Shown here: piece by piece, positions 54,036 through 62,507 of the stretch
Numbering within the stretch: position 1 is the stretch's first letter
Layout: the number at the start of each line of letters is the position of its first letter
Source of the DNA: Falsiroseomonas stagni DSM 19981
GTDB lineage: Bacteria > Pseudomonadota > Alphaproteobacteria > Acetobacterales > Acetobacteraceae
Direction of reading: 5' to 3'
DNA: 64,000 bases
Assembly: GCF_900114315.1 (NCBI RefSeq)
Contig: NZ_FOSQ01000007.1
Coordinates: 178,504 to 242,503, forward strand
Notes under the pieces: model-generated
Databases searched by the model: none
Told to the model about the DNA's origin: nothing
The model's input: only the letters and a program-made list of their open reading frames with translations
Translations under genes and position numbers: made by a program

Positions 54036-54050
54036 TGGCACGCCGCTTGC
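54036..54050 (+). promoter_or_regulatory. Sigma-54 promoter of flgI
   Basis: TGGCACGCCGCTTGC is a perfect -24/-12 element. The transcript would start near 54062, about 40 bases before the GTG start of flgI. Confidence 0.85.
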
Positions 54051-54101
54051 GGAAGCCATCCCGCGTCCCGCCACCAGGACGGCGGCGGCACGGAGGAGAG
54101 C

Positions 54102-55238
54102 GTGGCGACAAAACATTGCCCGAGGATGAGCACGGCGCGGTGCGTGGTTGCCACGCTGCTGCTCATCCTCCTCATCCTGCTGCCGTCGGTGGCGGGCGCC
54201 CAGGTCCGCATCAAGGACATCGCCGATGTCGAAGGCGTCCGCGACAACCAGCTCGTCGGCTACGGCCTGGTGGTCGGGCTGAACGGCACCGGGGACCGGC
54301 TGCGCAGCGCCGTCTTCACCCGGCAATCCCTGATCGGCGTGCTCGAAAGGCTCGGCGTCAACACGCGCGACCAGGAACGCCAGCTGGATACGCGCAACGT
54401 CGCGGCGGTGATGGTCACGGCCAACCTGCCGCCCTTCAGCCGCACCGGATCGCGCATCGATATCGCCGTCTCGACGCTCGGCGATGCCACCAACCTCACC
54501 GGCGGCACGCTGCTCGTCACGCCGCTGCTCGGCGCGGATGGAGAGGTCTATGCGGTGGCGCAGGGCGCCATCGTCACCGGCGCCGTCTCCGCCCGCGGCG
54601 CCGCCGGTTCCGTGACCCGCGGCGTGCCGACCGCCGGGCGCATCGCCAATGGCGCAACGGTGGAGCGCGAGATCGCCTTCCGCTTCGCCGCCACGCCGCA
54701 GATGCGGCTCGCGCTGCGCAACCCGGACCTCACGACGGCGCGGCGCATCGCCGCCGCGATCAATCGCTTCGGCGGCGGCAACATCGCCACGGCGAACGAC
54801 CCGCGCACCGTCACCATCAACATGAACGGCCGCGACGCCGTGGGCTTCCTGGCGGAGATCGAGCAGCTGCGCGTGGTGCCCGACCAGATGGCGCGCGTGG
54901 TGATCGAGGAAGCGAGCGGCACCATCGTCATGGGCGCCAATGTCCGCGTCTCCACGGTGGCGATCGCGCAGGGCAACCTGACCATCCGCATCACGGAAAC
55001 CCCCCAGGTCAGCCAGCCCAACGCGCTCTCGAACGGGGAGACCGTGGTCGTTCCCCGCACCAATGTGGAAGTGGATGACCAGTCGGAGCGGCGGCTCGGC
55101 ATCCTCCGCGGCGGCGTGACGCTGGAGGAGCTGGTCCGCGGCCTCAACGGCCTCGGCGTCGGCCCGCGCGACCTGATCACCATCCTGCAGACCATCAAGG
55201 CCGCCGGCGCATTGCAGGCGGAGCTGGAGGTGCGATGA
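54102..55238 (+). CDS. flgI: Flagellar P-ring protein FlgI
   Basis: The 378-residue protein has a signal peptide (CVVATLLLILLILLPSVAGAQ), VRIKDIADVEGVRDNQLVGY, GLVVGLNGTGDRL, VTANLPPFSRTGSRIDIAVS and the C-terminal GPRDLITILQTIKAAGALQA, all FlgI hallmarks. I prefer the GTG at 54102, which has GGAGGAG at a proper distance; the ATG at 54126 (370 residues) has its GAGG directly adjacent. It is driven by a perfect sigma-54 promoter and overlaps the next gene by 4 bp. Confidence 0.95.
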   Translation: MATKHCPRMSTARCVVATLLLILLILLPSVAGAQVRIKDIADVEGVRDNQLVGYGLVVGLNGTGDRLRSAVFTRQSLIGVLERLGVNTRDQERQLDTRNVAAVMVTANLPPFSRTGSRIDIAVSTLGDATNLTGGTLLVTPLLGADGEVYAVAQGAIVTGAVSARGAAGSVTRGVPTAGRIANGATVEREIAFRFAATPQMRLALRNPDLTTARRIAAAINRFGGGNIATANDPRTVTINMNGRDAVGFLAEIEQLRVVPDQMARVVIEEASGTIVMGANVRVSTVAIAQGNLTIRITETPQVSQPNALSNGETVVVPRTNVEVDDQSERRLGILRGGVTLEELVRGLNGLGVGPRDLITILQTIKAAGALQAELEVR

Positions 55239-55570
55239 CCCCGCCCGTCCCATCCCCCCTGGCCACCGGCGGCACGCCTTCCCTGGCGCGCACGCCCCCC
55301 ACGCCGGCGGCGCTCCGCCGGGCGGCCGTGGATTTCGAGGCCCAGGCGCTCGGCGCCCTGCTCCAGCCGATGTTCCAGGGGCTGGAGACGAAGGGCCCCT
55401 TCGGCGGCGGCGCCGCGGAAGCGCAATGGCGGCCGATGATGGTCGATGCCATCGCCAAGGATCTGGCACGCGCCGGCGGGCTTGGCCTGGCGGATGCGGT
55501 GCTGCGCGAACTCACCCGGCTGGCCGGCGCGTCAGGCCAGCCACAGACCACGGACAGGACCACCCCATGA
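55235..55570 (+). CDS. Rod-binding protein (FlgJ N-terminal type)
   Basis: The 111-residue protein has the rod-binding core AVDFEAQALGALLQPMFQGL and WRPMMVDAIAKDLARAGGLG (about residues 31-85). It corresponds to the N-terminal half of FlgJ without the muramidase domain, as is usual in alphaproteobacteria. It overlaps flgI and the following gene by 4 bp each. Confidence 0.88.
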   Translation: MTPPVPSPLATGGTPSLARTPPTPAALRRAAVDFEAQALGALLQPMFQGLETKGPFGGGAAEAQWRPMMVDAIAKDLARAGGLGLADAVLRELTRLAGASGQPQTTDRTTP

Positions 55571-55968
55571 CCATGATGCAACCCCTGCTGATCGCCGCGC
55601 AGCGCCTGGCGGAGGCGCTGCGCGCGGAGAACGAGGCCCTGGCGAAGCTGGACCTCTCTGCCGCCGCCGCGCTCGCCGGGCCGAAGAAGCAGGCCTCCGA
55701 CGCCTTCGCCGCCGCCTTCGATGCCGCCAGCCGCACCGGCGCGCAGGCGGAGCCGCGTGACCGCGCGCGGGTCGAGGAACTCGCCGGGCGGCTGCGCGAC
55801 CTGGGCGTCGAGAATCGCCGCCTGCTGGAACGCGCGATCGACCTGCAATCCCGCGTCATCGAGACCATCGCCGGCGCCGCCCGGCCCGAGCGCCCCGGCA
55901 CCTATGGGGAGCGGGGCGGGACGCGGGAGGGAAGGCCGGCGCCGATCTCCCTCGCCTCCCGCGCCTGA
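55567..55968 (+). CDS. FlgN-like flagellar export chaperone
   Basis: The 133-residue helical protein has a long N-terminal helix (LLIAAQRLAEALRAENEALA) and a second one ending LRDLGVENRRLLERAIDLQS, with a disordered Pro/Gly-rich tail, the FlgN pattern. FlgN holds hook-filament junction proteins before export. It is coupled to the rod-binding gene by a 4-bp overlap. Identification rests on helix pattern and position. Confidence 0.7.
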   Translation: MTMMQPLLIAAQRLAEALRAENEALAKLDLSAAAALAGPKKQASDAFAAAFDAASRTGAQAEPRDRARVEELAGRLRDLGVENRRLLERAIDLQSRVIETIAGAARPERPGTYGERGGTREGRPAPISLASRA

Positions 55969-56026
55969 CGCGCATCGGGGCGCTGCATGGACAGCGCCCC
56001 TTTCGCGGCGCAGCATCGGCCCACCC

Positions 56027-56581
56027 ATGCTGCGCCGCCACGCCACCTTCATCGTCATCTCCCTGCTCACGCTCTCCGCCGCCGTCGCGGTGCTGCTGCT
56101 GCGCGGGGAGGCCGCGTTCCGCCACGCGCTGGAAGCGACCTGGGGGCTGATCGTCACCGTCGCGCCCTCCATCATCGGCGGCCTGCTGCTCTCCGCCGCG
56201 CTGCGGCAACTGGTGCCGCCGGGGGCGCTGGCGCGGTGGATGGGGGCGGAGTCCGGGCTGCGCGGCCTGCTGGTGGCGACCGCGGCGGGCATGGCCATGC
56301 CGGGCGGCCCGGTCGCCGCCTTTCCCGTCGTGCTGGTGCTGGCGCAGGCCGGCGCCGATCGCGGCGCGCTGATCGCCTTCGTGCTCGCCTGGTCGCTGAA
56401 CGGCTTCCAGCGCATCCTGGTCTGGGAACTGCCGATCCTGGGCACGGATTTCGCGCTGCTGCGCCTGCTGTGCGGCCTGCCGCTGCCGGTGCTGGCCGGG
56501 CTTCTGGCGCGCTGGCTGCCGATCCGCTGGACGCCGGAGGATGCGCCCGCCTTCAAGCCTGCGCCGGACAAAGGGCAATGA
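56027..56581 (+). CDS. Putative permease, half-size, first of a pair
   Basis: The 184-residue membrane protein has about four to five hydrophobic segments and the core LRQLVPPGALARWMGAESGLRGLLVATAAG (about residues 60-90, given in part) with PGGPVAAFPVVLVLAQAGA. This resembles the UPF0718/permease (PF03773) fold, in which two such halves make one transporter. The second half follows with a 4-bp overlap. The substrate is unknown. Confidence 0.75.
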   Translation: MLRRHATFIVISLLTLSAAVAVLLLRGEAAFRHALEATWGLIVTVAPSIIGGLLLSAALRQLVPPGALARWMGAESGLRGLLVATAAGMAMPGGPVAAFPVVLVLAQAGADRGALIAFVLAWSLNGFQRILVWELPILGTDFALLRLLCGLPLPVLAGLLARWLPIRWTPEDAPAFKPAPDKGQ

Positions 56582-57090
56582 CCGTGGGCGTGATCGGCAT
56601 GTGGGTGCTGGCGCTCGGCGCGCTGTTCCTGTGCCTGCGCCGGAGCCCTTCGGTCGCGCGTCGTGCCGTGGGCGAAGCCGGCACATCGCTGACGCGTGTC
56701 GCGCCGGTGATGCTGATGGCGCTGCCCATGGCGGCGTTCGTCGCGGAACTCATCCCCGATGGCTGGGCGGAACGCTGGCTGGGGCCGGATAGCGGCGCGG
56801 CCGGGGTGGCGCTGGCGACTCTGGCGGGCAGCGTGCTGCCGGGCGGACCCTTCGTCGCCTTCCCGCTGGTGCTCGGCTTCCTGAAGTCGGGTGCGGGGCC
56901 GGCGCAGATGGTGGCGCTGATCTCCGGCTGGGCGGTGCTTGGCCTGCACCGGACGCTCTCCTGGGAACTGCCGATCCTCGGCCCCCGCTTCATCCTGCTG
57001 CGCCTGTCCGCAAGCCTGGTGCTCCCCTTCCTCGCGGGCATGGCCGCCGAGGCCCTGCTGCCGCTCTTCCCGGGCGCCGCCTTGCGCTGA
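56578..57090 (+). CDS. Putative permease, half-size, second of a pair
   Basis: The 170-residue membrane protein repeats the pattern of its neighbour: ELIPDGWAERWLGPDSGAAG, then LPGGPFVAFPLVLGFLKSGAG, and WELPILGPRFILLRL, which matches WELPILGTDFALLRL in the first half. The two therefore look like a duplicated half-transporter. It overlaps the first gene by 4 bp. Confidence 0.75.
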   Translation: MTVGVIGMWVLALGALFLCLRRSPSVARRAVGEAGTSLTRVAPVMLMALPMAAFVAELIPDGWAERWLGPDSGAAGVALATLAGSVLPGGPFVAFPLVLGFLKSGAGPAQMVALISGWAVLGLHRTLSWELPILGPRFILLRLSASLVLPFLAGMAAEALLPLFPGAALR

Positions 57091-57147
57091 CGGGAACGCC
57101 GACGCGCCGTTGCGGTTATGCCGCCGCTTCGGCATAGCGTGGCGGCG

Positions 57148-57933
57148 ATGCACCATCCCCTGACGACGACGGAGGAAGACGCCTGGGCCGCGCTGCTGCG
57201 CGCGCGCGAAGGCGGTCCCGTGCCGGAAGGCGCCATGGGTTCGTTGTTCGCCCCCCTCTTCGCCACGCCGCGGGCCGATGATGGCTGCATCGTGATCGGC
57301 CGCCTGGCGCAGACGCTGGATGGCCGCATCGCCTGCGCGAATGGCGCCAGCCAGTGGATCGGCGGCCCCGGCGACATCCTGCACACCCATCGCCTGCGTG
57401 CGCTCTGCGACGTGGTGATGGTGGGCGCCGGCACCGTGCACCACGACGATCCACGCCTGACGACGCGCGAAGCCACCGGCCCCAACCCCGTCCGCGTGGT
57501 GCTGGACCCCGCGCGCCGGCTCGCCCCCACGCATCGCGTCTTCGCCGATGGCGCCGCGCCGACGCTGCTCATCACCGCCACGCCGGGCGCCGCGACGCAT
57601 GGCCAGGCAGAGGTGCTGCGCATCGGCGACGGTGCCATCGACCTGCCCGCCCTCCTGCGCGCCCTTGCAGCGCGCGGCCTGCGCCGCATCTTCGTGGAGG
57701 GTGGCGGCCGCACCGTCTCCGCCTTCCTCGCCGCCGGTTGCCTGGACCGCCTGCATGTGACGCTCGCCCCCGTGATCCTCGGCTCCGGCATCCCCGCCTT
57801 CACGCTGCCGGAGGCCACGCATATGGACCAGGGGCTGCGGTTCCGCTGGGCCGTGCATCCGATCGGGGACGACCTGCTGTTGGACATCCCGCTCGGCCGT
57901 CGTCGCCCGGGCCGTTGCGAAGGCACCGCGTGA
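57148..57933 (+). CDS. RibD C-terminal-type reductase
   Basis: The 261-residue protein has the RibD-C/dihydrofolate-reductase-like core: GRLAQTLDGRIACANGASQW (about residues 50-70), VVMVGAGTVHHDDPRLTTRE (about 90-110), PVRVVLDP, and FVEGGGRTVSAFLAAGCLDR. These enzymes reduce the ribosyl group of a pyrimidine or pterin precursor with NADPH. It lacks the N-terminal deaminase half of RibD. It starts a run of tightly spaced genes; an ATG at 57118 would add ten residues. Its stop overlaps the next ATG by one base. Confidence 0.85.
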   Translation: MHHPLTTTEEDAWAALLRAREGGPVPEGAMGSLFAPLFATPRADDGCIVIGRLAQTLDGRIACANGASQWIGGPGDILHTHRLRALCDVVMVGAGTVHHDDPRLTTREATGPNPVRVVLDPARRLAPTHRVFADGAAPTLLITATPGAATHGQAEVLRIGDGAIDLPALLRALAARGLRRIFVEGGGRTVSAFLAAGCLDRLHVTLAPVILGSGIPAFTLPEATHMDQGLRFRWAVHPIGDDLLLDIPLGRRRPGRCEGTA

Positions 57934-58910
57934 TGAAGGCCACCGCCCTCTGGACCATCGCGCCGCATCGCGCCGAGTTGCGGGAACAGGCATTGGCCGT
58001 GCCCGGCCCGGACCAGGTGCTGGTGGACACCATCGCCACCGGCATCTCCCGCGGCACGGAACGCCTGGTGTTCGAAGGCAGGGTCCCCGAAAGCCAGTGG
58101 CCCGCCATGCGCGCGCCGCTGCAATACGGCGACTTCCCCTTTCCGCTCTCCTACGGCTACGCCGCGGTGGGGCGCGTGCGCGCGGGGGGGGAGGCGCTGC
58201 TCGGCCGGCGCGTCTTCTGCCTGCACCCGCACCACGATGCCTTCGTGGCTCCCGCTTCCATGTGCATCCCGATCCCCGACGCCGTGCCCGACCATCGCGC
58301 GGTGATGGCGGCGAACATGGAGACCGCCGTCAACGTGCTGTGGGATGCGCGCCCCATGGTGGGCGAACGCGCGCTGGTCGTGGGCGCCGGCGTCGTCGGG
58401 CTGCTCGCCACCTTCCTGCTCGCCCGCATCCCGGGCATCGACCTCGCGGTCTGCGACATCGATGAATCCCGCCGCGCCATCGTGGAGAGCTTCGGCGCCC
58501 GCTTCTGCGCCCCCGATGAGGCACCGGACCATCGCGACCTCGTCATCCACGCCTCCGCCAGCCCCGCCGGCCTCCGCCTCGCCCTCTCCCGCTGCGGGTT
58601 CGAGGGACGGGTGGTCGAGGCCTCCTGGTTCGGTGACAAGGAAGTGGCGCTGCCGCTGGGCGAGGCCTTCCACGCGAAGCGCCTGTCCATCATCTCCACC
58701 CAGGTCGGCCAGGTGGCGCCCGCGATGCGCGGCAGGCGCGGCTATGGCGATCGCCTGGCGCTGGCGTTGTCGCTGCTGGACGATGCGCGGCTCGATGCGC
58801 TGCTCGGCCCCGGCATCCCCTTCAAGGATCTGCCGCAATCCCTCGGCAAGGTGCTGTCGCCGCCGGCCGGCGACGCGCAGCCGCTCTGCCCCTTCGTCAC
58901 CTATATATAA
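57933..58910 (+). CDS. Zinc-type alcohol dehydrogenase-like protein (MDR)
   Basis: The 325-residue medium-chain dehydrogenase has GISRGTERLVFEGRVPESQW, LSYGYAAVGRV (about residues 70-80) and a Rossmann motif ALVVGAGVVGLLATFLL (about 150-166). The catalytic Cys/His zinc triad of classical alcohol dehydrogenases is not apparent, so it may be a reductase without catalytic zinc. It is coupled to the RibD-like gene and lies 16 bp before the PTPS homologue; a role in the same pathway is inferred. Confidence 0.85.
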   Translation: MKATALWTIAPHRAELREQALAVPGPDQVLVDTIATGISRGTERLVFEGRVPESQWPAMRAPLQYGDFPFPLSYGYAAVGRVRAGGEALLGRRVFCLHPHHDAFVAPASMCIPIPDAVPDHRAVMAANMETAVNVLWDARPMVGERALVVGAGVVGLLATFLLARIPGIDLAVCDIDESRRAIVESFGARFCAPDEAPDHRDLVIHASASPAGLRLALSRCGFEGRVVEASWFGDKEVALPLGEAFHAKRLSIISTQVGQVAPAMRGRRGYGDRLALALSLLDDARLDALLGPGIPFKDLPQSLGKVLSPPAGDAQPLCPFVTYI

Positions 58911-58926
58911 CGAGAGACCGCGCCCG

Positions 58927-59325
58927 ATGTTCAGCCTGACCGTCGTCGACCACATCATGATCGCGCACAGCTTCCGGGGCGATGCCTTCGGCCCCGCACA
59001 GCGCCTGCACGGCGCCACCTTCATCGTGGAGGCCGAGTTCCGCGCGCCGAAGCTCGATGACCTGCATCTGCTGGTCGATATCGGCATGGCGAAGGATCAC
59101 CTTCGCGCCATCCTGGCGCCGATGGACTACCGCAACCTGGATGCGGAGCCTGTCTTCGCGGGCAAGAACACCACCACGGAATATCTGTGCCTGCATATCC
59201 ACGGCCTGCTGGCACAGGCGTGCCGCGATGGCGTGCTGGGCGATGGCGGCAAGGCCGTGACGGGCCTGAAGATCCTGCTGCGCGAGAGCCACATCGCCTG
59301 GGCCGCCTTTGAGGGTCCGGTCTGA
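58927..59325 (+). CDS. Divergent 6-carboxytetrahydropterin synthase/PTPS homologue
   Basis: The 132-residue protein has the T-fold PTPS layout: an N-terminal His in IMIAHSF, LHGATFIVEAEF where QueD/PTPS have LHGHxY, LVDIGMAKDHLRAIL, MDYRNLD where the catalytic Asp-His (LDH) normally lies, and TTTEYLCLHI with the pterin-binding Glu. One zinc His is replaced by Ala, the catalytic His by Tyr, and no Cys occupies the usual position between the first two motifs. It is therefore unlikely to be a standard QueD and may act on a different pterin. Confidence 0.82.
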   Translation: MFSLTVVDHIMIAHSFRGDAFGPAQRLHGATFIVEAEFRAPKLDDLHLLVDIGMAKDHLRAILAPMDYRNLDAEPVFAGKNTTTEYLCLHIHGLLAQACRDGVLGDGGKAVTGLKILLRESHIAWAAFEGPV

Positions 59326-59328
59326 CTC

Positions 59329-60369
59329 ATGAAGATCGCCTTCCTCGTCCCCGGCCCCATCACCGCGATTTCCGGCGGCTACGGCTATGACCGCCGGCTG
59401 ATCGAGGGCATGCGCGCGCTGGGGCACGACGTCACGGTGCATGAACTGGCCGGCCAGCATCCGCTGCCGGACGACGCCGCCCGGGACAGCGCGCGCGCCG
59501 CGCTGGCTCGGGTGCCGGCGGATGCGCGCATCGTCATCGACGGCCTCGGCCTGCCGGCCTTCGAGCCGCTGCTGGATGAGTTGGCGCGTCGCGGCGCCCT
59601 GGGCCTCATCCACCACCCGACGGCGCTGGAACACGGCAACCCCGGCCCGGTTCGCGATGCGCTGCGAACAGCGGAACAGGCGATCTTCCCGCGCCTCGGC
59701 GGCCTGGTCGCGACCAGCAACCTCACCGCCCGTCGCCTCGCGCCGGAATTCGGCGCGGACCCCGCGCGCATCGGCGTGGTGGAACCCGGCACCGATCCCG
59801 CGCCGCGCGGCAGCGGCTCCGGCGGGCCCGGCTGCGCCATCCTCGCCATCGGCACGCTGATCCCGCGCAAGGGGCATGATGTCCTGCTGCGCGCGCTCGG
59901 CACGCTGCCTGACCTCGACTGGACGCTGACCATCGCCGGCGGCGCGCGCAACAAGGTGCATGCCGATGGCCTGGTCGCGCTGGCCGAGGAGTTGGGCATC
60001 GCCCAGCGCGTGACCTTCGCCGGCGAAGTCGCCGACATGGCACCGCTCTGGGCGCGCACCGACCTCTTCGCCCTCGCCACCCATTGGGAAGGCTACGGCA
60101 TGGCCGCCGCCGAGGCGCTGGCCCGCGGCATCCCCGTGGCCATCACCGCCGGCGGCGCGATCGCGGAGGTGGTGCCCGTCGGCGCCGGCGTGATCTCGCC
60201 CCCCGGCGATGTCGTCTCCCTCGGCAAGGCGATGCGCCGCGCGATCTTCGACACGGAACTGCGGACGGAGATGGCGGACGCCGCCTGGCAGGCAGGCCAG
60301 CGCCTGCCGCGATGGGAGGACCGCGCCAGCGCCTTCGTCGCCGAGATCGAGAAGGCTGCCTCCCGATGA
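59329..60369 (+). CDS. GT4-family glycosyltransferase
   Basis: The 346-residue protein has a GT-B fold with the N-terminal MKIAFLVPGPITAISGGYGY and the GT4 donor-site motif HWEGYGMAAAEALARGIPVA (about residues 254-273), where the two Glu of E-x7-E bind the nucleotide sugar, plus IGTLIPRKGHDVLLRAL (about 177-193). No membrane segments. It starts 3 bp behind the PTPS homologue and overlaps the methyltransferase by 4 bp, so the acceptor may be the pterin-like product. Confidence 0.9.
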   Translation: MKIAFLVPGPITAISGGYGYDRRLIEGMRALGHDVTVHELAGQHPLPDDAARDSARAALARVPADARIVIDGLGLPAFEPLLDELARRGALGLIHHPTALEHGNPGPVRDALRTAEQAIFPRLGGLVATSNLTARRLAPEFGADPARIGVVEPGTDPAPRGSGSGGPGCAILAIGTLIPRKGHDVLLRALGTLPDLDWTLTIAGGARNKVHADGLVALAEELGIAQRVTFAGEVADMAPLWARTDLFALATHWEGYGMAAAEALARGIPVAITAGGAIAEVVPVGAGVISPPGDVVSLGKAMRRAIFDTELRTEMADAAWQAGQRLPRWEDRASAFVAEIEKAASR

Positions 60370-61244
60370 CCGAAACCTTCGACGGCGACTGGCTGGACCT
60401 GCGGGAGCCCTATGACGCCGCCGCGCGCAACGTGGCGCTGGCGCAGCAACTCTCCGCCGTCCTGCCCGCCCGCCCCCGCATCCTCGACCTCGGCGCCGGC
60501 ACGGGTTCGCTGCTGCGCTGGATGGCGCACTTCATCGGCCGCGCCCAGGCATGGACGCTGGTGGATGCCGATCCCGAACTCGTCGGCCGCGCCTTCGAGA
60601 CGATTGCCGGTCGCGCGCTGGAAGCCGAATGGACCGTCACCTGGCCCGGCCGCAAGACGTTGCTGGTGCATTCGCCGCAAGGCGCCTGGCGGGTGGAGGC
60701 GCTGGTCGCCGATCTGCGGGAGGCCCCGGACAATCTGCCGCTCGACCAGGTGGACGCCGTGGTGAACACCGCGCTCTGCGACCTGGTGTCGGAGGATTGG
60801 GTGCAGCGCATCGCGGAAGGCTGCGCAGAGCACCGCCTGCCCTTCTACGCCGCGCTCAACGTGACGGGGCGGGAGCGCTTCATGCCGTCCCATCCCGGCG
60901 ATGCGCTGGTGGCCCGCGGCTTCGCGCGCGACCAGTTGCGCGATAAGGGCTTCGGCGGCACCGCGCTCGGCGCCCGCGCCCCCGCGGTGATCGCCGCAGC
61001 CTTCGAGGCGCATGGCTACACCGTGCACCGCGCGCCGAGCGACTGGGTCATCAGCCGCCGCGACGCCGCCATGGCCGCCGAGATCGCGGATGGCCATGCC
61101 CGCGCCGCCATGGCGCATGAACGCCGCGGCCGCGCGAAGCTGCTGGACTGGATGGTGGATCGCCGCGCCCAGGCCGGGCTGCTGCGGCTTTCCGTCCGCG
61201 TCGGCCACACCGACATCCTCTGCCTGCCGCCTGAAAAGGGTTAA
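60366..61244 (+). CDS. Class I SAM-dependent methyltransferase
   Basis: The 292-residue protein has motif I ILDLGAGTGSLLRWMAHFIG (about residues 39-58), an acidic motif II in LVDADPELVG, and DAVVNTALCDLVS as the motif IV region. The first 20 residues (FDGDWLDLREPYDAAARN) are typical of small-molecule methyltransferases. It overlaps the glycosyltransferase by 4 bp. The acceptor is unknown. Confidence 0.88.
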   Translation: MTETFDGDWLDLREPYDAAARNVALAQQLSAVLPARPRILDLGAGTGSLLRWMAHFIGRAQAWTLVDADPELVGRAFETIAGRALEAEWTVTWPGRKTLLVHSPQGAWRVEALVADLREAPDNLPLDQVDAVVNTALCDLVSEDWVQRIAEGCAEHRLPFYAALNVTGRERFMPSHPGDALVARGFARDQLRDKGFGGTALGARAPAVIAAAFEAHGYTVHRAPSDWVISRRDAAMAAEIADGHARAAMAHERRGRAKLLDWMVDRRAQAGLLRLSVRVGHTDILCLPPEKG

Positions 61245-61247
61245 GCG

Positions 61248-62507
61248 ATGCCCCTCCTCCTCGGCTGCATTGCCGATGACTTCACCGGCGCGACCGACCT
61301 CGCCTCCATGCTCGTGCGCAACGGCATGGCGACGGTACAGGTGATCGGCGTGCCCACCGGCCCGCTGCCCGAGGCCGATGCGATCGTCGTCGCTCTGAAA
61401 TCCCGCACCGCGCCCGTGCGCGACGCCATCGCGGAAAGCCTGGCGGCGGCGGATGAGCTGCTCTCGGCCGGCGCGAAGCAGATCTTCTTCAAATACTGCT
61501 CCACCTTCGACAGCACGGATGAGGGCAATATCGGCCCCGTCGCGGATGCGCTGCTGAAGCGCCTCGGCGCCGGCTTCGCCCTCGCCTGCCCCGCCTTTCC
61601 CGCCAACAACCGCAGCATCTACCAGGGGCACCTGTTCGTCGGCGCCCATCTGCTGAACGAGAGCGGGATGGAGAACCATCCGCTGACGCCGATGAAGGAT
61701 GCGAACCTGGTCCGCGTGCTGTCGCGCCAGACGGAAGGCTCCGTCGGCCTCGTCCCCTTCGCCGTGGTGGACCAGGGCGCGACGGCGATCCGTCAGGCGA
61801 TGACGCGCCTGGCCGAGGGTGGCCGCCGCTACGCCATCGTCGACGCCACCAGCGACCAGCATCTGATGGCGATCGGCGAGGCCGCGGCGAGCCACGCCCT
61901 CATCACCGGCGGCTCCGGCGTCGCCATGGGCCTGCCGGCGAATTTCCGCGCGAAGGGCCTGCTGCCGGAACGCGCGGATGCGGCGAACCTGCCCGCCGCC
62001 GGCGGCCTCTGCGCCGTCGTCGCCGGCAGCTGCTCCCGCGCCACCCTCGGCCAGATCGGCTTCGCACGGGATCACGCGCCGGTGCTGGAGCTGGACGTGC
62101 TGGGCACGCCGGATGCGGCCGCGCTCGCGGCACAGGCGCTCGCCTGGGCGGAGGGCAGGCTCGATGCGACGCGCCCCATCGTCATCGCCGCCTCCGCCCC
62201 GCCGGAGCAGGTCGCGGCGCTACAGGCGAAGCTCGGCCGCGATGCCGCGGGCGCGCTGGTGGAACACGCGCTGTCGACCGTGGCGGAAGGCCTGGTCGCG
62301 CGCGGCGTGAAGCGCCTGGTGGTGGCGGGGGGCGAGACCTCCGGCGCCGTCGTCTCCCGCCTCGGCGTCACGCGGCTTCGCATCGGGCATGAGATCGATC
62401 CCGGCGTGCCCTGGACCTTCGCGGACCCGACGGGCATCCACCTCGCGCTGAAGTCCGGCAATTTCGGCGGGCGCGACTTCTTCCTGAAGGCCTTCGACCA
62501 TGTCTGA
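61248..62507 (+). CDS. otnK: 3-oxo-tetronate kinase OtnK (DUF1537 family)
   Basis: The 419-residue kinase has the DUF1537 hallmarks CIADDFTGATDLASMLVRNG (about residues 6-25), FFKYCSTFDSTDEGNIG (about 81-97), CPAFPANNRSIYQGHLFV and the C-terminal VVAGGETSGAVVSRLG. OtnK phosphorylates 3-oxo-tetronate in four-carbon acid-sugar catabolism. It starts 3 bp behind the methyltransferase and overlaps otnC by 8 bp. Confidence 0.92.
   Translation: MPLLLGCIADDFTGATDLASMLVRNGMATVQVIGVPTGPLPEADAIVVALKSRTAPVRDAIAESLAAADELLSAGAKQIFFKYCSTFDSTDEGNIGPVADALLKRLGAGFALACPAFPANNRSIYQGHLFVGAHLLNESGMENHPLTPMKDANLVRVLSRQTEGSVGLVPFAVVDQGATAIRQAMTRLAEGGRRYAIVDATSDQHLMAIGEAAASHALITGGSGVAMGLPANFRAKGLLPERADAANLPAAGGLCAVVAGSCSRATLGQIGFARDHAPVLELDVLGTPDAAALAAQALAWAEGRLDATRPIVIAASAPPEQVAALQAKLGRDAAGALVEHALSTVAEGLVARGVKRLVVAGGETSGAVVSRLGVTRLRIGHEIDPGVPWTFADPTGIHLALKSGNFGGRDFFLKAFDHV

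Noticed and set aside
56553..59087. Long minus-strand frames (844 and 932 residues) opposite the permease and pterin-like genes
   Set aside because: The plus strand carries clear RibD-C, dehydrogenase and permease motifs; the minus frames are low-complexity shadows.
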